Source: Siphonodentalium dalli
Lineage: Eukaryota; Mollusca; Scaphopoda; Gadilida; Siphonodentaliidae
Direction: 5' to 3'
Length of the DNA stretch: 64,000 bases
Assembly: GCA_032622095.1 (NCBI GenBank)
Contig: CP136064.1
Coordinates: 130,373,605 to 130,437,604 of the forward strand
A program made the position numbers and the translations under genes. Shown in pieces: positions 1 to 11,390 of this stretch. The notes below the pieces were generated by a model, which was given only the letters and a program-made list of their open reading frames with translations, made no database searches and was not told the origin of the DNA. How positions within the stretch are numbered: position 1 is the first letter of the stretch; each line of letters begins with the position of its first letter.

Positions 1-772
1 TTCGGACAAAAAACATGGCCGCCAGCGGCCATAATTGGTTTCAAATTTCAATCCATTAGCACGGGCCACAGGTCGTACTGTTCGTCTGATCATCATCAAA
101 TTTGTCATGGATGTTAATATTGACATGTAGATGGGAACCATTTTGGGGTCATTCGGCAAAATTCAATCCATTAGCACGTACGGGCTACATGCCGGGGTGT
201 TCGTCTGATCATCATGGAATTTGTCGTGGAAGTTAATATTGATATGCAGATGGGAACGAGTAATTTTGGGGTCATTCGGCCCAAAAACATGGCCGCCACC
301 AGCCATCTTGTATTTTACTCTTTGTATGACTAAATCCTTTAGCACGGGCTACAGGTCGTACCTTTAGTCTGATCACCATAAAATTTGTCATGGATGTTAA
401 CAATGATATGTAGATGGGAATGAGTCATTTTGCGGTAATTCGGCCAAAAAACATGGCCCCCAGCAGCCATCTTGGATTTTACTCTTTGTATGACTAAATC
501 CTTTAGCATGGGCTACAGGTCATACCTTTAGTCTGATCATCATGAAATTTGTCATGGCTGTTGAAATTGGAATGTAGATGGGAACAAGTCATTTTGGGGT
601 CATTCAGACAAAAAACATGGCCGCCAGCAGCCATCTTGGATTTTACTCTGTTTATGACTAAATCCTTTACTGCTCATTTTTGTACACTCCTTTTTAATCT
701 CTCTATTCATTGCTCATCACAAAAAATTTACCTTCTTTACAAAGTTGAGCTACAGTGTCATTGACACTTTCA
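1..772 (+). repeat. Tandem array of ~150-165-bp unit (pearl/DINE-like), right-hand end
   Basis: Several diverged copies of one unit are visible. Each reads 'gatgggaacgagtcatttt', then 'ggggtcattcggc', 'acatggccgcc', 'ttttactctttg' and 'cacgggctacaggtcgtac'. The array ends in a tip that reads 'gagctacagtgtcattg' followed by 'acactttcat', which contains a small palindrome (agtgtca/tgacact). The same right tip ends the array at 49973. The short open frames here are translations of the repeat and not genes. The array continues to the left of the window. The resemblance to bivalve pearl or DINE-like (Helitron-related) elements is inferred from architecture only. Confidence 0.8.
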
Positions 773-3700
773 TAGTAAATATAATATCAAATTTGCTTTT
801 ATTATCCGCTGGATTCATTATGCCAATATGCCAACAAACTAGCCAAAAACCGACACCAAAATCCACTATGGCCACTAAGATGGCGGCCGAAATGTAAAAA
901 CATTATAAAATTTCGACATTTCACCACCTATCGTTTTTCTGTGTGGGAAAACATTGAAATCTTGGTGGGTTATTATATATTTGTATTATAGAAGCATGAT
1001 TTGCGCACAAATTGAGACCATAATATGCATTCCAAGTCGATATTTTTGCCCGATATCGCATATATCCAAATACCGGTATAATCTGGCCAAAGTCAATGGT
1101 AATCGCATTATGTCTGTTTCCAATAAGTGGGTGTTATTGTTATTATACTCCTTACATGCATCTACATATGTAGGAGATACCTGGGCTAGGACTCTTCTTT
1201 TACTTGAGATGAGGAATAATAACCCAAATCCAAGATGGCAGCCAAAATGGCAACCAGAAATTGAAAAATCACAGAAAATTGCTGATTTCCACATCAATGA
1301 GCATTATTGATACTAGTCCGCCCGTGCTTAGTTGTGAATTGGTAATACTGAGGCAAAGAACTTTCCTTATATATGATCCAACAAAATGTCCCACAAATTC
1401 AATATGGCGCCAAAAATGGCATACATAATTTGAAAAAATCGCCAAAAAACAGTAGCCGCTATTAATTGTCATGACAACTCCAATTACTCCATCCATGCTT
1501 ACAGTTGAGATGGAAATACTAAGGCTAACCAACAAACTTACTACTTTCCCTCCGTGAAACAGCCTCCCTTTTACACGATGGTGGCAAAAACGGTGACCGA
1601 AATTTGAAAACACGTTATATATACCTTTAATTTCTTACAATGTATGGGAGTTATTGTTGCATGACTTCCATCCATATTTACATGTAGATAGGGAACGTTG
1701 ATACGAAGTATTCGTTTGAGTTCGGCAATTGATGGCTGCCAAATTGGTGGCCAGAAATGGAAAAGTCCTGAATATTTTCACATTATAATTTCCACTTTTG
1801 TCACAATATCTATAGACAATGTATAGACGAAATGTAACGATTCCTAATCAAAACGTTCTTAGACACATATCGCAGCTGATGACATCTTGGAAGGACTAAA
1901 ACCCACAATTAATAATCGCGGTGTGCCATTTAGAAATCCATTCTCCAGTAAGCGGCGATAATGTCCATAACTGAGGTACACCGAATAGTCATATTATGAC
2001 CTGCATGATTCAGAACAACTACCTGGTTTGATTCTGATTTTCCACTTTTAGAATTATTTGGACCAGCTTCAATATCTTGATCAGATTATCATTAATATAT
2101 CTGGCTCGCACTAACAAAAACTTCTACACTTCCTGGGAGAAGGGTCCCACTAGTTAGAACGTTTCAAACAATACAAATGCCGGTGTCCTGCTCATGGTTT
2201 TGCTAAGCAAATCTCGGAATTCTCATCCTTATTCGTGGCAATTAGCTTCATTCATGGTACATGTAGCATATATGGTATAATTCGTCCGTTTCATATGGGA
2301 ATTGACTGCCATCTTGAGAGATGAACTAGAATGACAAGGTCGATGAGTATACTAGTTTCAGACGGTTCTCTTTACGAGCTGATTGGTGCAAATTCAGCAA
2401 ACGAATGTTGACGTATCTGAACAACTAACTTATGTACATGTATATGGTCGTAGGTCGTAGACCATAATGTACCCACACTACTTGATCATGATCCAAAGCA
2501 GTCTGTGTAACATCCAGCAGTCGTCTCGTCGAAGAACTCCCAGCAGATAAGAACAACACAGTCGATGCTAGTTTGTGGGCATGCGTCATGGTAGTGGAAA
2601 TGGAATGGGACCACGAACTGCACCGCCCCTACATCAGCGGTATGTTTCAGATACAGGCAGGATCTTATGCGTGGTGTTGCTTTATCCGTTTGGACAAAGT
2701 TCTAAATCAACTTTATCAGTTGTGTACCTTTGGATAATGCTATGTATAAGCCTTCCCATAACTAGTGTGCAATCTTAAAGACCATGCCTTTGATAGTTTG
2801 GTCATAAATCATTCAAAGAATGAAGGTATGCGTTGTTGTAACCCTTGCGCTCGGTAGTGGTCGGTATTGTTCAAGATAATCTGACATCATCACAAGGATG
2901 ACATGTTCAACGTAAAGAACATCTAGATGACTGTTCCGTTGATGAGATCTTATACAATCACGTCGGGTACACCACCATTCCGACCAGTTGTGCCTGAGAC
3001 ATAACAAGAATCCTCTAAAGCTATCATGTGGAATGTTAATGGCACATGTCACGTTCGACCTTTTCATAAATTTACACGACGTTCACAGCCATAAATGATT
3101 GAAATAAACAGTGAAAATGCACCACATGTTCTGCCATATTCTTGAATAATACCGACCACTTAGTGATAGTAACCCCGTGCGAGAATGACAACGCATACCT
3201 TCATTATTTGAATGACACGACACCACCAAACTATCAACACATTAGACGACAATCTTGGGAAATACTGGCATAGTATTATGCAGACAGAGGTATATGCCTT
3301 ATCCAGTTGATTCTAAAAGGCTTCGAAAAGGATGTAGTAATACAATCTTACCACACAAAAAACAAGGACACGCATGGGATTCAATATCTGAAACATACAC
3401 CTAGTTTAGGGGCGGTGTAGATCATGGCCCCATTTCATTCCGACTATCATGGCTCATGTCCACAAACTAGCATCCCCGTGTACTTTCTTCTGTTTGGAGC
3501 TCCGAAGTTCAGCGAGACGACTGCTGGGCGTCACAAATATTGCATAGGATAACGAGGAGCGTGTGTACATTGTGGTATAACAGAGGCATCCATCCAAGGG
3601 AATGATAGAGCTAGCAACCTTCAAAACACTGTCGAAGTTGTGCATGTACGCCAATGCGTTCGCTGAGTTTGTGAATTGAGAAGTGGCTAGATAACTATGA

Positions 3701-5430
3701 AGATCACCAGACGTACCCGTGGTTAGCCCAATGAGGTATGAGAAAGGCGTAGATATAAATGATCTTCTGAAAGCTGGTACTCATCAACTGTATGTCTTTC
3801 TTGTTCAACGCACAAATCCCATATTTAGCAGATGCATTATAATATATGCTACCATGTGGGAGCTCAAGGAAATAACGAATCCGCCGCTTTGGGGGGGGGG
3901 CAAAATAGTGAGCTCGGCTGCTTAAAGGGACCCTTCTTCCAGAAAGTGCGGAATACTTTGTTGGTATGACCAAATAGATTGAACAGACGATGAGATGGAA
4001 GCTGGTCTAGATAATTAGGAATGTGACAAATCAAAATCGGTTCTCTTTAATATTACTGTTCTGCGCACCTACGGTTACGGCCACCATCGGCGCTTAGTGG
4101 GGAATGGATTTCGAAATGCCACATCGCGATTATTAACTGCTATGCACTTGAAGACGTTTTAAATATTAATCTACATATGATGTGTGTACCGTTTCGTCGA
4201 AATATATCGATATTATGACCAAATCTGAAATTAATAACTGAAAATATCTTGCATTTTTCAATTTCTAGCTACCAGTTTGGCCGCCATCTTGGCTGCGAGT
4301 ATCAATTGCCAACTTAAACAAATACTTCGTATCAATATTGCCTAGCCAAATGTAAATATGGATAGAATAGGCGTCATTAACGCCGGTTTTCAGAAACTAA
4401 AGGAATATAGGTGTGTTTTCATATTCACTCGCCGCCATCTTGGATCTGGGAAAATTTTTCTTGGGTGAGATGTATGGTAATTACATCGACTCAGTATTCC
4501 CAACTCAGCTGCAAGCATTAATGGAGTTGCCATGACAATAACCGTGAATAACGCCCATTGATGTCAATATATGGGATTTTCGGTAATTTTTCAAAATCTG
4601 TCCGCCGTTTTGGGCGGCATTTTGGATTTGGGGGATTTTTGTTGAATCAGATAAAAGGTAGGTATTTCACCTCAGTATTCCCAACTCACAACAGTAAGCA
4701 TTGATGGAGTTGTCCTGACAATAATTTTTCAATTTATGGGGCCATTTTGGCCGCCATCTTGGATTTGGGTATATATTCCTCATCTCAAATTTAAGAGTAA
4801 TCCTAGGCCGGGTATCTCCTACACATGTACAAGCATATGTTGATTTATAATAGCAATAACACCCACTTACTCGAAACAGATATTACGTGATTTGCGTCGA
4901 TTTGGCTTTGGTGGGATTATACCAGCACTTGGAAAAAAACTGAGATCGGGCAAACATGTCTGGGCTAGAATACATGTTATGATTTCATTATGTGCGCAAA
5001 TGACTCCTCTATACTACAAATATATAATATCCCATCGAGCTGACTAGGTTATCCCACAGAGACAAACGATATCTGGTGAAATGTCTAAAATAAAAAGAAA
5101 ATTCACATTTCGGTCGCTATCTTGGCCGCCATATTGAATTTTGGTGTCGGATTTTTGGGCAGTTTGTAAGCGTTGTATATTGGCACAACGAACCGAGTGG
5201 AAAATAAAAGCGAATTTGACATTATATTTGGTATAATGACGATCAAAGAGACCTGATACATATCAAGCAAAATGGCCACCATGATGTACGCCATATTGTC
5301 TGGGAGTCCCTGCGGCCACTTTTTTTCTTGTTAACAAGTGAATTTTTTTTTTAGAGGAGACCTTAAGGAAGACAATTACTGGGTGAAGTTAAGTCCTGGG
5401 GTGCAGAGGTCGACCAATATCTCCTGGACT
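773..5430. mobile_element. Foldback-like palindromic element, copy 1
   Basis: The left arm (about 773-2885) and right arm (about 3131-5430) are inverted copies of each other around a ~250-bp centre. For example, the stretch near 2785-2880 (tttgatagtttggtcat... ggtatgcgttgtt) recurs inverted at 3140-3230. The stretch at 1880-1990, with 'ccacaattaataatcgcg', recurs inverted at 4060-4140. The right end is 'accaatatctcctggact', identical to the end of copy 2 at 37637. The left arm lacks its outermost ~320 bp, and there it abuts the tandem array of 1-772. The arms contain ~172-bp subrepeats, each opening with 'aaatccaagatggc'. I see no transposase. The architecture matches foldback or Galileo-type elements, but the superfamily is unknown. 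Confidence 0.8.
2886..3130. other. Central segment of foldback copy 1
   Basis: This is the non-palindromic spacer between the two arms. On the minus strand it contains a short open stretch, translating in part as SHQRNSHLDVLYVEH. The centre of copy 2 (about 34090-34180, read on the + strand) translates as SHQRNIPLDVLRVEH. The spacers therefore lie in opposite orientation in the two copies. The frame is retained over only ~20 codons, and I do not recognise a domain. It may be a remnant of an element gene. Confidence 0.4.
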
Positions 5431-5436
5431 AATATA

Positions 5437-5722
5437 GATACCATTGGCAAGGTTCACCATCTATCATATTTAATTCCTCATAGATTCTCAAAATCATTCG
5501 TCTCGGGCACTATATTTCAATGTAGGTTTCGCTTGTGTTCAGTATGATATCTCGACTTACCTTCGTTTGATACTATCGAGTTATACATCTAAAGAAAGGA
5601 AATTCCATGGCCAATAAGACACATTGAAATATATTGTGACTGAGACGAACGATTCTGAGAATATTTGTGGTATATGATAGATGGTGTGAAATCGAACTTG
5701 TGAACCTTGTCACTGGTATAGT
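5437..5722. repeat. Imperfect inverted repeat
   Basis: The left arm 5437-5526 (gataccattggcaagg... caccatctatcat... ttcaatgt) is repeated inverted at 5620-5722 (acattgaaatatatt... gatagatggtg... gtgaaccttg). The spacer is about 95 bp and the right arm carries a 14-bp insertion. It directly abuts the end of foldback copy 1. No gene is seen. Confidence 0.75.
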
Positions 5723-5729
5723 ATACGTA

Positions 5730-5860
5730 GAGGATATCCAACGAGTTATGTTGAGATATAAGATTTTATGAAACTCATTTGATAAATTTGATTCACAACG
5801 AGTCGTAGACGAGTTGTGAGTCAAATTTATCAAACGAGTTTCATAAAATCTTGTATCCCA
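5730..5860. repeat. Hairpin element, right arm split by insertion
   Basis: The arms pair around ~5804: 'agattttatgaaactcatt' and 'gataaatttgattcacaac' on the left against 'gagttgtgagtcaaattt' and 'aaacgagtttcataaaatct' on the right. The right arm continues after the inserted element of 5865-6927: the sequence from 6928 (atcccaacataacgagtt) pairs with 5730-5752 (gatatccaacgagttatg). The hairpin is therefore older than the insertion. It resembles the hairpins at 9039-9187 and 56690-56850. Confidence 0.75.
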
Positions 5861-5864
5861 AGTT

Positions 5865-6927
5865 CAGGATGTGGCTAGAGGGTCTCCGCTGGGGGTGTCC
5901 ACCTTGGGAATTTCCAACTGCACCCCCCCCCCCCCTTGAGTCGGAATCACACCAACACAACTTTTTGCATAATTCCCATTTGCACCCCCCACTTGAGTCG
6001 GAATCGCACCAACACAACTTTTTGCATAATTCCATTTGCACCCCCCCCCCCTTGTACCTCATGCTCAGGCCTAATTTCCTATATATTCATAAGCCATGCT
6101 TCTATTTTCCCAGTTTGAGAACATTAAGATATTTTAACCTGAAAATTGCTAAAAAAAAAAATAAAAAAAAATAGTGATCTAATTCCAGACAAATGCACAC
6201 AGCTACCGACAACAGACCAGGAAACACCGGGCCGACCATGGTTGTTCGGCCCGGTGTGAGAAAATTTTGAAAACTATACAAGAAAATCGCAAATCCTAGC
6301 ATCTAGACTGGCCTCAACTGAAGCTTTCCTAGTGTTGGAAATTTCAAACCTCATGCTCCCCGTCAGGTTGGAAAATTCTTCAACTGATGACCATTTATGT
6401 CTACAAGTTTGATCAAATGTAGTAAAATATTGTTTTGCTAAACTAATTAGCAGTTTTGTATTGGCCATGTGGATGGGGCAATGACACACCATGGTCGGCC
6501 CGGTGTGCGAAAATTTTGAAATCTGAACAAGAAAATCGTAAAATCCTAACATCTAGACTAGCCTCAAGCCTTCCTACTGTTGGAAATTTCCAACCTACAC
6601 CCCCACTTAGGTTGGAAAATTTCCAACTGATGACAATTCCAATGACAATGTTGACCAATTGTATGACAATATTGTTTTCTTAAATTAACTAGAAGTTTTT
6701 GACTGGCCACGGGGGAGGGACCAGCACACAGGCTTTCCAAATGTTGGAAATTTCCAACCTGTCACCTCCTTAAGGTTGGAAAATTTCCAACTGATAACCA
6801 TTTCTGTCAAAATTTTTGACCAAAAATAGGAACATATGCAAATATTGGTCGAAAAACAATAAATTCCCCCCAATAAATTGTTTTTACCTGAAAGACACCC
6901 CCACATCCCCCTCTAGCCACATCCCTG
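5865..6927. mobile_element. hAT-like non-autonomous TIR element with TSD
   Basis: The termini are inverted: 'caggatgtggctagaggg' at 5865 and 'cctctagccacatccctg' ending at 6927. The flanks are near-identical 8-mers, atcccaag (5855-5862) and atcccaac (6928-6935). The empty site is visible because the flanking hairpin re-pairs across the element. The inside is made of diverged ~230-bp units carrying 'ggttggaaaatttccaac' motifs, C-runs and 'ggccgaccatggt'. There is no transposase frame. The 8-bp duplication and the CAGG.. end suggest hAT, as an inference. Related pieces occur at 16165, 25910, 37735 and 40440. Confidence 0.8.
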
Positions 6928-6935
6928 ATCCCAAC

Positions 6936-7498
6936 ATAACGAGTTGAAGATCTTATATATCACAGGCAAAAAACTAGAGCTTAATGCCTTTTTTAACAAA
7001 TCAAAATCCTTAACAGAAGCTTAAAAATGCATATATTTACATTGTTGGCTGAGACGCTTCATAACCGTATACGACAGTATTGCATTCTCGAGCTGCCGAC
7101 GGAAAATATTGTTCCCCAATTTGCCGTTTTGTTTCTGTGTCTATTTTCGTCAGTGCAACGCAGTTGGAATGAACAAAGCAATAATTTAGCATTTTCTGTT
7201 GCTGTGGCTTTACCAAATAGTATAAATCCGCCTGATTCAATGGAAAGACATTTTGTGTGTGCGATGCCAATTAAGTTGGCGGGAAGCACGCGCCTACTCG
7301 TCACAAGTGAGATATAAGGAAATATCTAATGGCCTTTTTAATGCTATAATAGGGATTTCGTGTGATATAATGGTATATCTGGTATTTTCCCCTTGGGCCC
7401 TGTGCATGTGCCCGACCAAATTCATGCTTACCAAATTTAATAAAAGGTCGCAGATCACATGTCCCCCTAAACGAGGTGGCTTTTTATGGCGTTGACTT
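6936..7498. other. No gene recognised
   Basis: Beyond the end of the split hairpin the stretch is unique. Two overlapping open frames on opposite strands (96 and 81 codons, 7027-7317) have no recognisable motif and no splice context. I leave them unannotated. Confidence 0.5.
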
Positions 7499-8368
7499 TT
7501 AGCTCAACTTTACAACGTAAAGTTTGAGATATTGCCATGGGTTGGCGTCAGTCATCCGTGCGTCCGTCCGTGCGTCAACAATTGCCTTCGGCATACACTA
7601 GAGGCGGCATCCCTTATCCGATCTTTACCAAACTTCATATGTAGCTTCATGGTGACCTATAGATAGGAGCTATCGATTTTTGTTTACGAATTTCGATGAT
7701 AAAAATGGCCGCCAGCAGCCATCTTGGAATTCAAATTTGAATCCATCGGCACAACCTACAGCCCGTATTTATGGCCGGATCAATTTTAGCTCAACTTTAC
7801 TTGTAAAGTTTGAGCTATTGCCACGGCTTGTTATCCGTCGTCAGTTTTCGCGCGTGTGTGTGTGGAGACGTCCGTCAATAATTTCCATTAGCACGGGCTA
7901 TAGGTCGTGCATTTGGTCGGACTATTATGAAATTTGTCATGCATGGCTGTTGACATTAATATGTAGATGGGAACGAGTCATTTTGGGATCATTAGGCAAA
8001 AAACATGGCCGCCAGCGGCCATCTTGGATTTCAAAATTCGATCCATTAGCACGTGCTACAGGCCGTACTGTTTTTCTGATCATCATGAAATTTGTGATGG
8101 ATGTTAATATTGTCATGTAAAATAATTTTGGGGTCATTCGGCAAAAAAACATGGCCGCCAGCAGCCATCTTTGATTTTACTCTCTGCATGACTAAATCCT
8201 TTGGCACGGGCTACATGCCGTACCGTTGGTCGGATCATCGTGAAATTTGGCATGGTTGTTAACAATGACATGTAGATGGGAAACGAGTCGTTTTGGGGTC
8301 ATTCGGTCATAAAAGATGGCCACCGACAGCCATGTTGGATTTTACTCTTTACACGACTAAATCCTTTG

Positions 8369-9967
8369 GGCCTAAAAATACATTTGTTTCCGCTAACGAG
8401 CTGAAAAAAGTAGGGTAGGTAGGTAGGCTTAACTTTTTTTTTTTTGTTAACTTTTTTTTTTCCGTATCTTTAAAAATAACTGTATAATACTTGTCAATAA
8501 CCCACACTATGCACTTCTTAGCCCCAATCAGGTTAACCCAAATGACAGAGGAACTAAAAACTCCAATTCAATCTTACATATGCTTCAATATTTACATATA
8601 TACTAGTCTATATACTAATATAGTCTTTGATAATCCTAATATTTCCCATATGGTCTGGCGACAACTGGAGTCAGTCCAGCACAACTGCACTGTCACATAT
8701 TGGAGTGACCGTCTTGTACCGATCTCTTAATGATGGCGTCACAACCCCACCTTCTCCTCCGCATTCAGTGATCTAGGTATTTTTTGGGGACACCTGTTTT
8801 TGGGCAATGATATGCCAAAGGCATAACCTGAAGGCCTGAGCGGAGGAAGGTTTGGGAGGGGTGACCCCCTGCTGATGGTGGAGGTTCTCCCCCTGGAAAA
8901 CTTTTGAAAATCCATTGCATTTAGAGCTAATCTAGGGCACTTTGAGTCAGTATTTTGAATTTTACTGAGAGGTCAATTTGATCAAGTTTCTCAAGCATAA
9001 ATTTGTATATATGTATGGATTGGAAATGCTTATATAGAGGATCTCACATGAGTTTCTATTTTATACGGAATTTATCAACCGAGTTCACTAAATTCGATTT
9101 GAGCCGAGGTTTACCGAGGCTCAAATAGAATTTAGTGGACGAGGTTGATAAATTACGTATAAAATAGAACGAGTTTGAGATACCTTTTATCACATGATCA
9201 AATAAACTCGAAGCAACGCCCAATATTCATCGAAAACAACAATCATAAACTACAGCGATCGCAAGTTATTTGAAGAACGCCGTGACGTCATCGCACGCGC
9301 TGATATTAAACGTGTCTATTACCGATAATTATGAAACTGCTTTTATAGCCAAATTATGTGATAAAACTTATTGTCAGATATCTTTTGGTTCAATGGATTA
9401 TGCTTATCCTGCTTGAAATGAGACTTACCATTATCACTCTAATTCATATAATAGGCTATTTTATAAAATTCAAGTGAGACACATACATAATATACTACAT
9501 GTAGTACAGAAACAATGTCTATTTAGTTAGTATTTACTATTTATAGTACTAATCTCTATGTTAATTTTTCATTTGGTATTATGAGATCCCACCTGATAAC
9601 CAGGTTGATTCGATCAAATTGTTAATGTTCCTGTACTGTATTTGATTGAAATACTGAAGTCTGAAGGCTGAATCATAACAAACCTGAACTGAAACTATTT
9701 GAAGTTTTCACAGATGAAAGCTAGATAAAGCCAAACATACTTTACAGTATGATTCCAACTGTTAAACTTAAATCTTTTTGTAAATTTCTTATGTCAATAT
9801 ATATAAATGTTTTGCATCTTGTTATGATATGAATTGGGACCTAAATTGAAGAAAAAAAATTTAAATAATTTTTTTTGTTTTGTTGCAATAGCAATAAAAA
9901 GTTTAGGGTCGGGGGTTTAAAATAGGGTCGGTCGGGTTAGCGGAAACAAACGTCTTTTTTTTAGGCC
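8369..9967. mobile_element. TIR element inserted in the tandem array
   Basis: The ends are 'ggcctaaaaatacatttg' plus 'tttccgctaac' on the left and 'gttagcggaaacaaacg' plus a T-run and 'taggcc' on the right. Inside the tips lie 'gggtaggtaggtagg' (left) and 'gggtcggtcgggttag' (right). The interrupted array sequence resumes cleanly (aatcctttgg before, ttggcatgggctac after), so the host site can be reconstructed. The duplication is short and I could not delimit it. There is no transposase frame. A palindromic hairpin is nested at 9039-9187. Confidence 0.8.
9039..9187. repeat. Hairpin element (~75-bp arms)
   Basis: The left arm 'aggatctcacatgagtttct' and 'attttatacggaatttat' pairs with the right arm 'aaattacgtataaaat' and 'gaacgagtttgagatacctt' around a centre near 9113 (gagccgaggtttaccgaggctc). 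It is related in layout and partly in sequence to the hairpins at 56690-56850 (ttatagcggaatttac) and 5730-5860. Confidence 0.8.
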
Positions 9968-11390
9968 TTGGCATGGGCTACAAGTCGTACCTTTAGTCGG
10001 ATCATTATGAAATTTGCCATGGCTGTTGACATTGACATGTAGATGGGAACCATTTTGGGGTCATTCGGCAACAAAAAAAACATGGCCGCCAGCGGCCATC
10101 TTGGATTTCAAAATTCAATCCATTAGCACGTACGGGCTACATGCCGGGGTGTTCGTCTGATCATCATGGAATTTGTCGTGGAAGTTAATATTGATATGCA
10201 GATGGGAACGAGTCATTTTGGGGTCATTCGGCCATAAAACATGGCCGCTGGCATCCATCTTGGATTTTACTCGTTGCACGACTAAATCCTTTGGCACGGG
10301 CTACAGGTCGTACCTTTGGTCGGATCATCATGAAATTTGTCATGGATGTTAACAATGACATGTAGATGTGAAAGACTCATTTTGGGGTCATTCGGCAATA
10401 AAATATGGCCGCCGTCAGCCATCTAGGATTTTACTGTTTGATGACTAAATCATTTGGCATGGGCTACAGGTCGTACCTTTGGTCGGATCATCATGGAATT
10501 TGTCATGGATGTTAACATTGAAATGTAAATAGGAACGAGTCATTTTGGATCATTCGGCAAAAAACATGGCCGCCAGCGGCCATTTTGGATTTCAAAATTC
10601 AATCCATTAGCACGGGCTACAGGCCGTACTGTTTGTCTGATCATCATGAAATTTGTCATGGGTGTTAATACTGACATGTAGATGGAACGAGTCATTTTGG
10701 GTCATTCGGCCTATAACATGACTGCCAGCAGCCATCTTTGATTTTACTCTTTGCATGACTAAATCCTTTGGCACGGGCTACAGGTCGTGCCTTTGGTCAG
10801 ATAATTATGAAAATTGTCATGGCTAGGGACATTGACATGTAGATGGGAATGAGTTATTTTGGAGGGTCTTTCGGCAAAGAAACAAGGCCGCCAGCGACCA
10901 TCTTAGATTTCAAAATTCAATCCATTAGCACGGTTTACAGGCCGGAGTGTTCGTCTGATCATCATGAAATTTGTTGTGGAAGTTAATATTGATATTACAT
11001 GGGAATGAGTCATTTTGGAATCTTTCGTCCATAAAACATGGCCGCCGACAGCTATCTTGGATTTTACCCTGTGCATGACTAAATCCTTTGACATAGGCAT
11101 CAGGTCGTACATTTGGTCCGATCATCATGAAATTTGTCATGGATGTTAATATTGACATGTAGATGGGAAACGAGTCATTATGGGGTCATTCTGCCATAAA
11201 ACATGGCCGCCGGCAGCCATCTTGGATTTTATTCTTTCCATGACTAAATCCGTTGACACGGGCAACAGGTCGTACCTTTGGTCGGATCATCAGGAAATTT
11301 GTCATGGATGTTAACATTGCCATGTAAATGAAACGAGTCATCGTAGGGTCATTCGGCAAAAAAAAAACATGGCCGCCAGTTACAACAGTG

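Larger units (their letters stand above)
7499..11390 (+). repeat. Tandem array of ~150-165-bp unit, interrupted
   Basis: The left tip is the palindrome 'ttagctcaactttac' / 'gtaaagtttgagatatt', followed by 'gccatgggttggcgtc' and a short cgtccgtccgtgcg run. A second left tip lies at 7784. Core units follow to 8368 and resume at 9968 after the TIR element of 8369-9967. At least seven units lie between 9968 and 11390, with successive 'gagtcatttt' boxes near 10537, 10688, 10851 and 11007, a spacing of about 150-163 bp. The right tip is missing and the array stops abruptly near 11390. All short frames here are repeat translations. Confidence 0.85.

Noticed and set aside
5841..6174. Proline-rich open frames on both strands
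   Set aside because: They are produced by C-runs and the duplicated 'ggaatcacaccaacacaac' piece inside the hAT-like element.
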